A DNA stretch of 64,000 nucleotides, taken from positions 1 to 64,000 of the forward strand of contig NZ_JAAKZG010000019.1 in NCBI RefSeq assembly GCF_011045115.1, read 5' to 3'. Source of the DNA: Mesorhizobium zhangyense. Its GTDB lineage: Bacteria; Pseudomonadota; Alphaproteobacteria; Rhizobiales; Rhizobiaceae. Below the pieces are notes generated by a model, which was not told the DNA's origin, searched no databases, and saw nothing but the letters and a program-made list of their open reading frames with translations. Position 1 is the stretch's first letter, and every line of letters starts with the position of its first letter. Both the position numbers and the translations under genes were made by a program. Below are positions 42,284 through 51,743 of this stretch, one piece after another.

Positions 42284-44065
42284 ATGCGGAATTTATACCG
42301 TTTGTGGGACCGGCTCTTACGTCCAAAGACTTGGGGGGTCGGGGCGAAGACCGACGGTTTTTCCTTAGGCGACCCTCTCTCAGGGAGCGACGCGCGCCTT
42401 GCGGACCATTTGACGAACACCACTGACATCGTTTCGTTCTATGACCGCGACTTCCGCCTGACCCATTACACCACCAAGCTCAAGAGCATCCAGGGTAACG
42501 TGGTCGCGGCAGGCGCCGCGATCTGGGAAGTCTATCCAGGGTTTCTCGACACGAGGCTTCGCGGCGAACTTGACCGCGTGCTTCACGGTGGCTCGCCGAC
42601 AACGATCGATCTTCGGGCCTCCGGCGATGAAACGCCGCGATCGGCTTTCGTTTTTGGCGTCGTAAATGGTGTGGGGATCATTGAATCCCGGGAAACCGGG
42701 CAGGGCGGGCGGACGATTGCCGAGGAGCAGGAACATGTAACGCTCCTTCATCAGGCGACACACGACGTTTTGACCGGTTTGCAGAATCGCCGCCGCTTCA
42801 GCGAGCGGCTGCAGCAGGCTTTGACTGCGGTCGATGCTTTGCAGGAGAAGGTGGCCCTGCTGCAAATCGACCTCGATGAGTTCAAGGCAGTCAACGACAC
42901 ACTCGGCCACGGCGCGGGTGATGCCTTGCTCCAGCTCGCGGCGGGCCGGATACAGGACACGCTGCGGGATGGCGAATCGGCTTACCGGTACGCCGGCGAC
43001 GAATTCGCCGTCATCCAGTCGGGAAAGGAGCAGCCTACTGAGGCCGAACGCCTTGCCGGTGCGCTGATCGACGCGCTCAAGACGCCGTTCGTCATCAACG
43101 GCATTCCGGTGTTCATCGGCGCAAGCATTGGCATCGCTTTCGGGCCGGAGCACGGAACCGAAAGTGAGCAGCTGATGAAAGCAGCCGACATTGCGCTCTA
43201 TGCGGCCAAGAGAGACGGGCGCGGCTGTGCACGGGTCTTCAATCGCTCGATGCTGCTTTTGCTCGAACAACGGGAGAATCTGCGGCGGAGCCTGCGAATG
43301 GCGCTCGAGCGCAGCGAGCTTTACCTGGAGTATCAGCCTCTCTTCAGCACGCCTTCGTCTGTTGTCGGCTTCGAAGCGTTGCTGCGCTGGCGGCATCCCG
43401 AGATCGGCACAATTCCTCCGGGTGTGTTCATACCGATCGCCGAAGCCGATGGCCTGATGGACGAGATCGGTCGATGGGTGCTTGAGGAAGCCTGCCGCGA
43501 AGCAACGACGTGGCCCTCTTCACTGACGGTATCGGTGAATTTGTCTCCGGCGCAATTCCTCAGCGGGTCGCTTACCGATAGCGTCGCCCAGGTCATCGAT
43601 GCCGTCGGGCTGCGTGCCGACCGGCTTGAATTCGAGATAACCGAGACGGTTCTCCTCGAGCAGACGATCGATAATCTCGACACGCTTAACACTTTGAACG
43701 TGCTGGGTATTCGAATCTCGCTCGACGACTTCGGCACCTATTACTCTTCGTTGAGCTATCTTAAGAACTTCCCCTTCGATACGCTGAAGATCGACCAGTA
43801 CTTCATAAACGACCTTGAGACCGATCAGAAAAGCCAGACGATAGTCCGGTCAATCATCGGGCTTGCCCATGGATTGGGGATCAGCGTCACCGCCGAAGGC
43901 GTCGAGACAAAGGGCCAGGCGCGATGGCTGAAGAAGGAAGGCTGTGACTGCCTGCAGGGCAATCTCCTGGGGCGGCCTATGGGAGCGGAGGCGGCGCGCA
44001 ATTTCGTCAGGCGTTCGGCGCATGTGACGAGCAGCGGAAAGGAGGAGCGAAATCGGGCAGTTTAG
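42284..44065 (+). CDS. GGDEF-EAL protein for cyclic di-GMP turnover
   Basis: 593 residues, no membrane helix. A PAS-like N terminus (residues about 40-135) is followed by GGDEF (about 155-320: DVLTGLQNRRRFSERL, LLQIDLDEFKAVND, then RYAGDEFAV) and EAL (about 335-585: YQPLF, GFEALLRWRHPE, SVNLSPAQF, SLDDFGTYYSSLSYL, VTAEGVET). EAL catalytic motifs are intact, so phosphodiesterase activity is expected. The active-site loop is AGDEF rather than GGDEF at residues 237-241, which may reduce or abolish cyclase activity. Next to a partner-switch cassette and an AraC/polysaccharide locus, it probably sets local c-di-GMP for matrix control. Confidence 0.88.
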   Translation: MRNLYRLWDRLLRPKTWGVGAKTDGFSLGDPLSGSDARLADHLTNTTDIVSFYDRDFRLTHYTTKLKSIQGNVVAAGAAIWEVYPGFLDTRLRGELDRVLHGGSPTTIDLRASGDETPRSAFVFGVVNGVGIIESRETGQGGRTIAEEQEHVTLLHQATHDVLTGLQNRRRFSERLQQALTAVDALQEKVALLQIDLDEFKAVNDTLGHGAGDALLQLAAGRIQDTLRDGESAYRYAGDEFAVIQSGKEQPTEAERLAGALIDALKTPFVINGIPVFIGASIGIAFGPEHGTESEQLMKAADIALYAAKRDGRGCARVFNRSMLLLLEQRENLRRSLRMALERSELYLEYQPLFSTPSSVVGFEALLRWRHPEIGTIPPGVFIPIAEADGLMDEIGRWVLEEACREATTWPSSLTVSVNLSPAQFLSGSLTDSVAQVIDAVGLRADRLEFEITETVLLEQTIDNLDTLNTLNVLGIRISLDDFGTYYSSLSYLKNFPFDTLKIDQYFINDLETDQKSQTIVRSIIGLAHGLGISVTAEGVETKGQARWLKKEGCDCLQGNLLGRPMGAEAARNFVRRSAHVTSSGKEERNRAV

Positions 44066-44114
44066 ACTCCGCCCGGCACGTAGGTGAAATCTGCAAGACT
44101 GCAAACAGCGGGGA

Positions 44115-44639
44115 ATGAAGATGATTGTTGCCTCTCGCGATACCGATTTCGGACCAATGATCCAGGTCGACATGGAAATAAAATCCTTCCTGTCGATGTG
44201 GCTGTATTGCGATCAGATATCGTCCTACCTGGCACGAATGGTCAGTCACAACCGCTCCGACTCGGTGCGGCATTCAAACCTCTTTTCTTCCGTCGCGAAC
44301 GAACTGCTGGAGGTTGCGTTTCGCACCCGCCATCCCGACGGCGAACTGGCATGCAGGGTGTCGCGGCAGGGCCGGGTGGATAGGATCGAGCTGACCTTTC
44401 CCTGCACGCCCGAAGAACGGCAATTCTACCGGGAAGCGCTGTCGCAGATCGTCGGATCGGCGACCGGGGACCGGTATATGAACTCGGTTTCCGGCGACCT
44501 TTCGCCGAGCCGGGAAGTCGTCCTCCTGGAACTGGCCGTTGACTACAAAGCGAAGCTCCGGCTCGAGGAAACAGAGGCTGACACGATCAAGCTGGTCGTG
44601 GATCTTCCGCTCGAGGACCTGCCCAGTGAACCCGTATGA
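44115..44639 (+). CDS. Degenerate GHKL/SiaB-like kinase of partner-switch cassette
   Basis: 174 residues. Helical N terminus (SFLSMWLYCDQISSYLARMV) and an N-box-like SSVANELLEVAFRTRHPDGE suggest a histidine-kinase-type ATPase fold like SiaB or anti-sigma kinases, with beta strands after. No clear G-box (GxGxG) is visible, so ATP binding may be lost. The end overlaps the GTG of the STAS-methyltransferase gene by 14 bases, suggesting that the two products work as a pair. Confidence 0.6.
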   Translation: MKMIVASRDTDFGPMIQVDMEIKSFLSMWLYCDQISSYLARMVSHNRSDSVRHSNLFSSVANELLEVAFRTRHPDGELACRVSRQGRVDRIELTFPCTPEERQFYREALSQIVGSATGDRYMNSVSGDLSPSREVVLLELAVDYKAKLRLEETEADTIKLVVDLPLEDLPSEPV

Positions 44640-45804
44640 CCTGATTCCGCGCTTTCGGGCGCAATACGACACAAACAATCAGGAGTTTTCCATTTCCGGA
44701 GTGGTTCGGCCCCAGTCGATCGACGAGCTTGCACCCAGCCTGACGCTGCTGAAGGAGTCCATCGCTCGTGTGCGCGGCATTCTATATGTGAATATCAGGC
44801 GCCTGACGCAGATGAACAACACTGCGTTTCATGCCTTCTCGCGGGTCATCATCGACGCCTGCCGCACCCGGCCCGATCTCAAATTTGTCGTCATTACATC
44901 GAGCGTGGTTGGGTGGACGACGCGAAAGTTCGGCCGATTGCACGGGCTTGAGCCGAACATAACGGTCGAGGAATACGACAGCCAGTTTTATCCCGGGCAG
45001 AGTTTCCTTGAAGAAGGCGGCTTCATTCCCATCCTGCGCACGCAAACCAAGATGACGTGGCGCCACGAACGCAAGATCCTGCCGCGCCACGGCATGCAGC
45101 CGGGCATAGTCATGGCCGATATCTGTTGCGGCATCGGCGATTTCGCGGTGCTCGTGCAGAAGGAGTTCCAGCCGGCGCGGATCGTTGCCCTCGACCATTC
45201 CAGATCGAGCCTTGATTACGCTCGAAGTGTCGCGGCGGATTTCGATATACGGGGCATTGAATATACCTATGGCGATGCGTCCGAAATGCTGCTCGAGGAA
45301 GACCAGTTCGATCTGGTCACCTGCCGGCACTCGCTCCAGATTTTCAATCGCCCCGAGCTCATTCTCAAGGAACTCTTCCGGATATGCAGACCGGGCGGGC
45401 GCGTCTACATCACCAATGAGAAGAATTCGCACTGTCTCGGCGAACCACGCGCCGACAGCATCCAGTGGACCTATAACGAGGTTGCGAAGCTGTTCAAACA
45501 TTTCGAGATGGATGTCGAACTCGGCCCGAAGAGCCGGCGATACCTGATCGAAGCGGGGTTCGAGGACATTCGCGTCGAGTCCTTCATGGTCACCAATGGC
45601 GATGGCGACCCGCAGGACTTCGCCGACGTCATCACTGCCTGGGAAAACGTCTATGCCGGCGACATGGCGGTACGGCGCGGTGATGACCCGGAGATGATCG
45701 AGCGCTTTCGGCAAGGCTTCCAGGATCACATTTTTGCGGCGTTGCATCCGAAGGGTTATGCTGGTTGGCCAATCTGGGTCGCATCAGGGCGTAAACCGTC
45801 ATGA
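44626..45804 (+). CDS. STAS-like domain fused to SAM methyltransferase
   Basis: About 392 residues from GTG 44626 (GAGGA upstream); the in-frame ATG at 44539 would translate the previous gene out of frame. Residues about 15-110 look STAS-like (FSISGVVRPQSIDELAPSLT ... VNIRRLTQMNNTAFHAF ... LKFVVITSSVVGW), where Thr/Asn occupy the usual phospho-Ser turn. Residues about 150-300 are a class I methyltransferase (VMADICCGIGDFAVLV, RIVALDHSRSSLDYAR, FDLVTCRHSLQIF, ICRPGGRVYITNE). A phosphoswitch output that is an enzyme would be unusual. The methyl acceptor is unknown. Stop overlaps the phosphatase start (ATGA). Confidence 0.75.
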   Translation: MNPYDLIPRFRAQYDTNNQEFSISGVVRPQSIDELAPSLTLLKESIARVRGILYVNIRRLTQMNNTAFHAFSRVIIDACRTRPDLKFVVITSSVVGWTTRKFGRLHGLEPNITVEEYDSQFYPGQSFLEEGGFIPILRTQTKMTWRHERKILPRHGMQPGIVMADICCGIGDFAVLVQKEFQPARIVALDHSRSSLDYARSVAADFDIRGIEYTYGDASEMLLEEDQFDLVTCRHSLQIFNRPELILKELFRICRPGGRVYITNEKNSHCLGEPRADSIQWTYNEVAKLFKHFEMDVELGPKSRRYLIEAGFEDIRVESFMVTNGDGDPQDFADVITAWENVYAGDMAVRRGDDPEMIERFRQGFQDHIFAALHPKGYAGWPIWVASGRKPS

Positions 45805-48167
45805 ACGCCGAAAGTGAGCGGACACCTCGGTTTGGCCTGCGCTCGTTTCGGGCCAAATTCATACTGGTTGTTGGCGGTGCGGTCCTGTTCGACCTTTTGG
45901 TGAGCGGCGGGCTGGCGCTGTGGAATGTCCAGAAGCTGTCGCGGGATGCGACGTCGGAAGTCGGCGAAGGCCTGACGCAGGCAAATCAGGAATACATTCT
46001 GTCCTACGCCAACTCGACGGCCTCGCGCGTCGATCTCCTGCTCGACAGGGTCCATGGAGACGTCAAGGCTCTGGCCGGCGTTCTGCAAGGCCAGATCGAC
46101 GATCCGGCGAGGCAGGAGCAGATCGGCGCGAGCCTGGCGCATCAGGCACCTGGGTCGGTGAATGTTGTCTATGATCCCAAGGGCGAATGGGCACAAAACC
46201 TTCCAGGCGCGCCATCGGTGGTGAGTGTCTGGGGCTATCTGTTGGGTCCCGATCACCGTCCGCTCCCCGCTGTCCAGAACGAAATCGAGGATAGCGCCGT
46301 CCTGGATCTTGTCGCACCGAGCCTGCTAGCCGGCGGCTCGTCAAAGCTGCAGATGTATTTCATCGGTCCGAAGGAACGGCCGATCTTCAGAACGGCTCCC
46401 TATACGGACCAGGCCCAGACATTCGACCGCCTCTATCCCGGTCACAACAAGGCGGACTTCTGGGAGTTCTTCTTTCCCGGAATCTATGGCTCCTGGCAGC
46501 AATGGGCTGCCAATCCGGCGTCGCGCCCTGTTGCGGACGATATCACGCAAACTGCACCCTATACCGACGCGATCACCGGCAAGCTGATTGTCAGCTTCTT
46601 CAGCCCGCTGTGGACTCGAGACCGCACTGGCGTTGCCGGCACGGCGGGGGCCGATATCACGCTCGATCAGCTTGCCGAGATCGTCGAGAGCGTGAAGATC
46701 TCAGATACCGGCTTCGGCTTCCTGACCATGTCGAACGGCAATGTGGTAGCCATCAATCCAGCCGGCGAATCTGTCATCGGCCTGAAATCGTCGAGCGACA
46801 AGGCTACGCAAGGCGTCACCGGGCTGGAGCGGTCGCTGCGCGGAAGCACACAGCCTGCCATCGCCGCCCTGCCGCTCGACAGGAACAATGACGGCGTGAT
46901 CCAGCACATAATGCTCGACCAGCAAGGCGAGAACGTTCCCTACATAGTGGTTCTCAAAAAGCTCAATCCGACGAATCTCTGGAGCTCCGGGCCGGTGAAG
47001 CCCGAGACGATGTCGGTGGGCATCGTCGTGCCGGAACGGGAAATCTATGCCTCGCTATTTGCCGCGCAGAACAGCATTTCGCGTGCGACGAACCGTATTC
47101 TGCTCTATCAGATCGCGGCAATCGCCCTATCCCTTTTGATCGTCTTTGCCGCGGTAGCCGGAATCTCGAAGAGAATTACCGCCGGCCTCAGCGCGCTTGC
47201 GGGTGCTGCCAAGCGGCTTCAGGCAAAGGACTACTCCGTCCGGGTCAACATCCCGACGCGCGACGAGGTCGGAGAGGCGGGGGCGGCTTTCAACCGCATG
47301 GCCGAGCAGATCAGCTTCCACACCGAAAACCTGGAACAATTGGTCGACGACCGGACCAAGGAACTTGAGGGCGCGAACAAGGAAATCTCGGCCCTGAACA
47401 ACAAATTGCGCGACGAGAACGTCCGGCTTGGCGCCGAACTCGCGGTCGCCAAGCATATACAGATGATGGTCCTGCCGAAGGCCGGCGAACTCGAAGCGAT
47501 GCCGCAGGTGGAGATCGCCGCCTATATGCGGCCCGCCGACGAGGTCGGCGGCGACTATTATGACGTCCTGCAGGATGGAGCGCACGTCAAGATCGGGATC
47601 GGCGACGTGACCGGGCATGGGCTGGAGAGCGGCGTCCTGATGCTGATGGTCCAGTCCGTCGCGCGCGCCCTCCAGGAGACGGGCGAGGGCGATCCGCGCC
47701 AGTTCCTCGATCGCCTGAACAGGGCGATCTTCAAGAACATCGAGCGGACGAACACTGATAAGCATCTCTCGCTGGCTTTTCTCGATTTCAGGGACGAGCG
47801 CGTGACGCTGTCGGGCCAGCACGAGGAGGTTCTGGTCGTGCGGGGCGCTGGCGAGGTCGAGCGCATCGATACGATCGATCTTGGCCTGCCTGTCGGGCTG
47901 GAGCAGGACATCAAGCCGTTCATTGCCACCCGCGATATCCCGTTCGCCAGCGGCGACGTCATCGTTCTTCATACCGACGGCGTGACCGAGGCTGAAAACT
48001 CAGAAGGAAAGCTGTTTGGCCTGGACCGCCTCTGCAAGAGTGCCAGCGAACATCACGGTGGCAGTGCGGAGGAGATCAAAACCGGAATTATCGATGATCT
48101 GATGGCCTATATCGGAACTCAGAAGATCCACGACGACATAACCCTCGTGATCATGAGGCATAGGTAG
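45801..48167 (+). CDS. Membrane PP2C-type (SpoIIE) phosphatase with HAMP
   Basis: 788 residues, RsbU/SiaA-like. TM1 at about 20-40 (FILVVGGAVLFDLLVSGGLA), a large periplasmic Cache-type sensor (40-430), TM2 at about 434-455 (IAAIALSLLIVFAAVAGI), HAMP (456-510), a short coiled coil (LEGANKEISALNNKLRDENV), and a PP2C domain (about 555-788) with metal motifs PADEVGGDYYD, IGIGDVTGHG and HTDGVTE, ending IHDDITLVIM. It should dephosphorylate STAS partners in response to a periplasmic signal, releasing them to bind a kinase or target. Followed directly by the ATPase gene with no gap. Confidence 0.88.
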   Translation: MNAESERTPRFGLRSFRAKFILVVGGAVLFDLLVSGGLALWNVQKLSRDATSEVGEGLTQANQEYILSYANSTASRVDLLLDRVHGDVKALAGVLQGQIDDPARQEQIGASLAHQAPGSVNVVYDPKGEWAQNLPGAPSVVSVWGYLLGPDHRPLPAVQNEIEDSAVLDLVAPSLLAGGSSKLQMYFIGPKERPIFRTAPYTDQAQTFDRLYPGHNKADFWEFFFPGIYGSWQQWAANPASRPVADDITQTAPYTDAITGKLIVSFFSPLWTRDRTGVAGTAGADITLDQLAEIVESVKISDTGFGFLTMSNGNVVAINPAGESVIGLKSSSDKATQGVTGLERSLRGSTQPAIAALPLDRNNDGVIQHIMLDQQGENVPYIVVLKKLNPTNLWSSGPVKPETMSVGIVVPEREIYASLFAAQNSISRATNRILLYQIAAIALSLLIVFAAVAGISKRITAGLSALAGAAKRLQAKDYSVRVNIPTRDEVGEAGAAFNRMAEQISFHTENLEQLVDDRTKELEGANKEISALNNKLRDENVRLGAELAVAKHIQMMVLPKAGELEAMPQVEIAAYMRPADEVGGDYYDVLQDGAHVKIGIGDVTGHGLESGVLMLMVQSVARALQETGEGDPRQFLDRLNRAIFKNIERTNTDKHLSLAFLDFRDERVTLSGQHEEVLVVRGAGEVERIDTIDLGLPVGLEQDIKPFIATRDIPFASGDVIVLHTDGVTEAENSEGKLFGLDRLCKSASEHHGGSAEEIKTGIIDDLMAYIGTQKIHDDITLVIMRHR

Positions 48168-48728
48168 ATGACTACGCTTTTTGGAACGGCCGACGTTGCA
48201 ATCGGAATGGGCGGAGGCCTCAGTCGCGTGCGTCTGTTCGACGGGCCACTCGAATTGAGTTGGCACCATTGCGCCACGACGTCGGATTTCATTGCCGATC
48301 TGTTTGCCGTGCGGTTTCAGGCATCCCGCAACGACTATAAGGAAGTGCGGCACAGCATCGGCTACCTGGTCAATGAACTCATCGAGAACGCGGTAAAATT
48401 TCGCGCTCCGGGTGAAATCATGGTGGAGGCGTCGATGGACGCGGAAACCTTCAAGGTGAAGGTTTCCAATGTCGTCGAAGGTGATGTGGCTTCCGGATTC
48501 CAGGGCCTCCTGTCTGAGATAACGGTCGGTGATCCCGGCGATCTTCTCATTCAGCGCATCGAGGCTAACGCCGCCGATCCGGAGATGACGGGTTCGGGCC
48601 TTGGGCTTTTGACCTTGATGAGCGACTATGGCGCACGGCTGGCCTGGATTTTCAGCCCGACGGATGAAAATGATCGTATTTGTCTAGAAACTTATGCTTC
48701 TATCCCTATCTCGCAAACCCATAATTGA
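48168..48728 (+). CDS. HATPase-type switch kinase (slr1658-like)
   Basis: 186 residues. The GHKL fold is complete: N-box YLVNELIENAVKFRAPGEI near residue 65-82 and G-box GSGLGLLTLMSDYGA near 140. No DHp domain, so it resembles anti-sigma-factor kinases or slr1658-superfamily regulators that phosphorylate STAS partners. The first codon follows the phosphatase stop directly. Natural partner: the STAS protein at 48747. Confidence 0.8.
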   Translation: MTTLFGTADVAIGMGGGLSRVRLFDGPLELSWHHCATTSDFIADLFAVRFQASRNDYKEVRHSIGYLVNELIENAVKFRAPGEIMVEASMDAETFKVKVSNVVEGDVASGFQGLLSEITVGDPGDLLIQRIEANAADPEMTGSGLGLLTLMSDYGARLAWIFSPTDENDRICLETYASIPISQTHN

Positions 48729-48746
48729 GCGGAACAACGCCACGCC

Positions 48747-49085
48747 ATGGAAATAAAGACAGAAGACTACCGGGTATGGGCTGACGGAAACGATATTTAT
48801 TTCGACGGCGTCATGCGGCTGGCCAGTTCCGCGGAATATGCACCTATTCTGGCGCTGGCGATGAGCGTTCTTGCCGCCGAACCGTCTGCGATAACGCTCA
48901 ACCTGACGGACCTGCAGTTTCTCAACTCGTCCGGCATCAATCTCCTGGCGAAATTCACCATCGAGGCACGAAAGCACCCTGGCGTGCGTATGACGGTGCG
49001 GGGGACGTCGGAGATACCCTGGCAATCGAAATCATTGCCCAATCTCAAGAAACTGCATCCCGACCTGACGCTGCTGGTGGGCTGA
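48747..49085 (+). CDS. STAS-domain antagonist (slr1659-like)
   Basis: 112 residues. STAS-type chain with the phosphorylation turn [20 protein letters not shown]; Ser in NSSG is the expected kinase target and phosphatase substrate. SIPWQSK-like C-terminal region ([19 protein letters not shown]) is typical of the slr1659 group. Completes the cassette: phosphatase, kinase, antagonist. The final target may be the STAS-methyltransferase, the GGDEF-EAL protein, or an unlinked factor. Confidence 0.82.
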   Translation: MEIKTEDYRVWADGNDIYFDGVMRLASSAEYAPILALAMSVLAAEPSAITLNLTDLQFLNSSGINLLAKFTIEARKHPGVRMTVRGTSEIPWQSKSLPNLKKLHPDLTLLVG

Positions 49086-49100
49086 CGAACAGGGCCGCCG

Positions 49101-50258
49101 TCAGCTTCCCAAAGCCTTCAGCCAGTCTTCGAAGGACCCGGCTTTTTCGTGCTCGGCCAAGGAATTCGAGTGTGCGGGCCGAAGCCAGGCCTCGGCATTG
49201 CGTGCTTCGCGGGGGCTGTAGCCAAACTCCTTGCTGAACGCTCGGCTGAAATTGGCGGACGAGTTGAAACCGACGGCCTCGGCAATATCGATGATGCGCC
49301 GGATATCGACCGGATCGCTGAGGGCGGCGTGCGCTGCCAGAAGCCGCCGCCTCTGGATGTAGTGCGCGACCCCGCCGCTCGGTTCGAACAATTGATAGAG
49401 CCGCGAGCGCGAAACACCAAGCGCCCGGCACATCACCTCCGGTGTCAGGTCAGGCGCGTCGAGATGGCTCTGGATGTATCGGCGCGCCCGTTCCATCAGC
49501 GCCACGCCTGTCAGATGTTCGAAGGCTGCATCGTGCTCGGCTGGCGAGGAGAGGCCGGCAATGATGATGTCGCGCGTAGCCTGCACGACGCGGGGCAGAT
49601 CGTCGTCGGCCAGATTCCGCAGCCTTGCTTCGATGCCATTGACATAGCTGATGAGGAGATTGGCGAAATTGTCCGACAGGACGGAATTGTTCTTCGCATC
49701 GAAGGGCGCCGTAGCGTCGGTGAACAGATCGCGGGGCAAATAGAGGCAGAGGCTTTCGGAGTCCGTTGCGCGTCCGCGAAACGGATAGCCAAGCGATCTG
49801 ATCTGGACGCCGCCCGGAGGAACTTCGACGACACGGCCGTCGACCTCCGTCCACGCCCGCCCACTGCGCGGCAAGACGACATTCCAGTGATCGATCGAAC
49901 TGGATCGAAGCTTCGCGGCGGATCGCACGTAGCTGTGGCCTGGAACGGTCTGTTGCACGATCAGCATGCGGCCAAGGTTCCAGGCAGTGTGGTCGGCCGG
50001 GAAGCCGTCATCGATGGATTTGTTGTCCGGCAGCTTTACGTCCACGAGCGCCGCCACATGCGCCTGCCAGGCGGCAAACTGCTGTGTCGGCGCCAACTCG
50101 CGGGTCGAGAAAACAAGCGGTTCAAGCGCTGGCGGTCCGGGTGAAGCCGTTTGCTGCCCATCGTCGCGCGGCCAACGGCGCCTCTCGCGCTGTGGATGCT
50201 CGCTGAGCCCTCCCGACGCGTCGTTTGGTTTAGTCACTTCCCCATCAGGTGGTGCCAT
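49101..50258 (-). CDS. AraC-family regulator, CuxR-like
   Basis: 385 residues. An N-terminal ligand domain (about 50-240, beta-rich, with RSAAKLRSSSIDHW and RSGRAWTEVDGRVVEVPPGG) is followed by two AraC helix-turn-helix motifs (LTPEVMCRALGVSRSRLYQL and IIDIAEAVGFNSSANFSRAF, then FGYSPREARN). In Sinorhizobium meliloti, the AraC-like CuxR lies by a uxs/uxe polysaccharide cluster and activates it when bound to c-di-GMP. The gene order here is the same, and the Arg-rich segment near residue 113 could be compared with its PilZ-like site. That binding is inference. Divergent from uxs. Confidence 0.8.
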   Translation of the reverse strand: MAPPDGEVTKPNDASGGLSEHPQRERRRWPRDDGQQTASPGPPALEPLVFSTRELAPTQQFAAWQAHVAALVDVKLPDNKSIDDGFPADHTAWNLGRMLIVQQTVPGHSYVRSAAKLRSSSIDHWNVVLPRSGRAWTEVDGRVVEVPPGGVQIRSLGYPFRGRATDSESLCLYLPRDLFTDATAPFDAKNNSVLSDNFANLLISYVNGIEARLRNLADDDLPRVVQATRDIIIAGLSSPAEHDAAFEHLTGVALMERARRYIQSHLDAPDLTPEVMCRALGVSRSRLYQLFEPSGGVAHYIQRRRLLAAHAALSDPVDIRRIIDIAEAVGFNSSANFSRAFSKEFGYSPREARNAEAWLRPAHSNSLAEHEKAGSFEDWLKALGS

Positions 50259-50693
50259 ATCCGAATCCGGTTATGCCCCAGCCCCAGTTAATTATGTGGC
50301 GTAGTTTGTGGATATAGCAAGATGTTCTGCCCAGCCCTGCCGGCCGGGCGCTTTGATCGGCTCCAGGCCGCAAGTTCAGATCATAATGGGTGGGAGCCTT
50401 AAGCCGGTCGGCCAAGTAGGCAACTCCATCGTATTAGCTCAAGATATGTATTCCATGACAATATTTTGGATTCGAAGATAACGACAGAGTGGATCCTATT
50501 ACATATAAAAACACAAGAAGGCGGAGGAAATGCTTCTTCGAAATTTTTAAAACTTGTCCGAAACCTTCAAGTAAACTGAAGTGCGTAGCGTAAAGAGTAA
50601 CTGCGTATCTGGGTAGCTGTATTTGTGTAGATCGCAAGCTTAGGAAGCGTATCGATCGAACTGCAGGTATAGCAAGGGCATTTGGGGTTAATT
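50259..50693. promoter_or_regulatory. Divergent regulatory region between AraC gene and uxs
   Basis: About 435 bases; AT-rich from 50430 to 50640, unlike its surroundings. It holds an imperfect 17-bp palindrome CTTCAAGTAAACTGAAG (50565-50581) about 115 bases before uxs, a 6-codon frame with GGAGG (ATG at 50530), and GTTAATTATG at the uxs start. The palindrome is the best candidate for the AraC-type site. No gene seen. Confidence 0.5.
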
Positions 50694-51743
50694 ATGACAA
50701 TACTGCGTTCGGTATCGGCGACGTCTGTCGCCGAACCAAGGTCGAGTGATGTCCGCATTTCTCGTCCCGTTCTGGCGCCGCGCCGTGTCCTTGTGACGGG
50801 CGGCGCCGGTTTTCTCGGATCACATCTGTGCGACAAGCTACTCTCGCAAGGACATGAAGTTCTTTGCGTCGACAATTTCCTGACGGGCCGTTTCAGCAAC
50901 ATCGACCACCTCAGAAACAACCGAAGCTTCAAGGTTCTCCGCCATGACGTCGCGCAGCCTTTGGCTGCCGAGGTCGACGAGATCTACAACCTGGCCTGCC
51001 CGGCTTCGCCGCCGGACTATCAGGCCGATCCCATTCAGACGATGAAAACCAGCGTGCTCGGCGCACTCAACCTGCTTGAGCTGGCAAAAGAGCGCGGCAT
51101 CCGGATCTTTCAGGCTTCCACCTCGGAAGTCTACGGCGATCCGCATGTTCATCCGCAGCCGGAATCCTACTGGGGCAACGTCAATTCGTTCGGTCCGCGC
51201 TCCTGCTATGACGAAGGCAAGCGCTGCGCCGAAACGCTGTTCTTCGACTTTCACAAGCAGCACGGCGTCGACATCAGGATCGCCCGCATATTCAACACCT
51301 ACGGTCCTCGCATGCGTCCCGATGACGGCCGCGTCGTCTCCAACTTCATCGTGCAGGCCCTCCAGGGCACGGACATAACCATCTATGGCGATGGCTCGCA
51401 GACACGTTCGTTCTGCTACGCCGACGATCTCATCGACGGCTTCCTGCGGCTCATGACATCGCCGAATGCGCCTGCCGCCCCCGTCAATCTCGGCAATCCT
51501 GGCGAATTCACCATTCGCGAACTTGCCGAGCAGGTGGTCGGTCTCACCGGATCGCGTTCGAAGATCGTCTATCGGCCGCTGCCGGTCGATGACCCGCGCC
51601 AGCGCCGTCCCGATATCTCGCTCGCGACAAGCGCGCTGGGCTGGTCGCCGAAGGTCGCGCTGTCGGTCGGTTTGCAGAAGACCATCCTCTATTTCGACGA
51701 CCTGCTGACTCGGGAAACGCGAAAGCTCGCGGAGACGGCATGA
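50694..51743 (+). CDS. uxs: UDP-glucuronate decarboxylase / UDP-xylose synthase
   Basis: 349 residues, extended SDR. NAD site [19 protein letters not shown], catalytic [11 protein letters not shown] (Tyr-x-x-x-Lys), [10 protein letters not shown] and [13 protein letters not shown]. It converts UDP-glucuronate to UDP-xylose in the cytoplasm. ATG 50694 preferred, with GGGG upstream. Heads the operon and is coupled to the 4-epimerase by ATGA overlap. Precursor UDP-glucuronate would come from the Ugd enzyme encoded downstream. Confidence 0.92.
   Translation: MTILRSVSATSVAEPRSSDVRISRPVLAPRRVLVTGGAGFLGSHLCDKLLSQGHEVLCVDNFLTGRFSNIDHLRNNRSFKVLRHDVAQPLAAEVDEIYNLACPASPPDYQADPIQTMKTSVLGALNLLELAKERGIRIFQASTSEVYGDPHVHPQPESYWGNVNSFGPRSCYDEGKRCAETLFFDFHKQHGVDIRIARIFNTYGPRMRPDDGRVVSNFIVQALQGTDITIYGDGSQTRSFCYADDLIDGFLRLMTSPNAPAAPVNLGNPGEFTIRELAEQVVGLTGSRSKIVYRPLPVDDPRQRRPDISLATSALGWSPKVALSVGLQKTILYFDDLLTRETRKLAETA

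Noticed and set aside
50530-50550. Six-codon leader peptide upstream of uxs
   Set aside because: A GGAGG followed by a very short frame occurs by chance in such an AT-rich region; no attenuator hairpin pair or regulatory codons follow.
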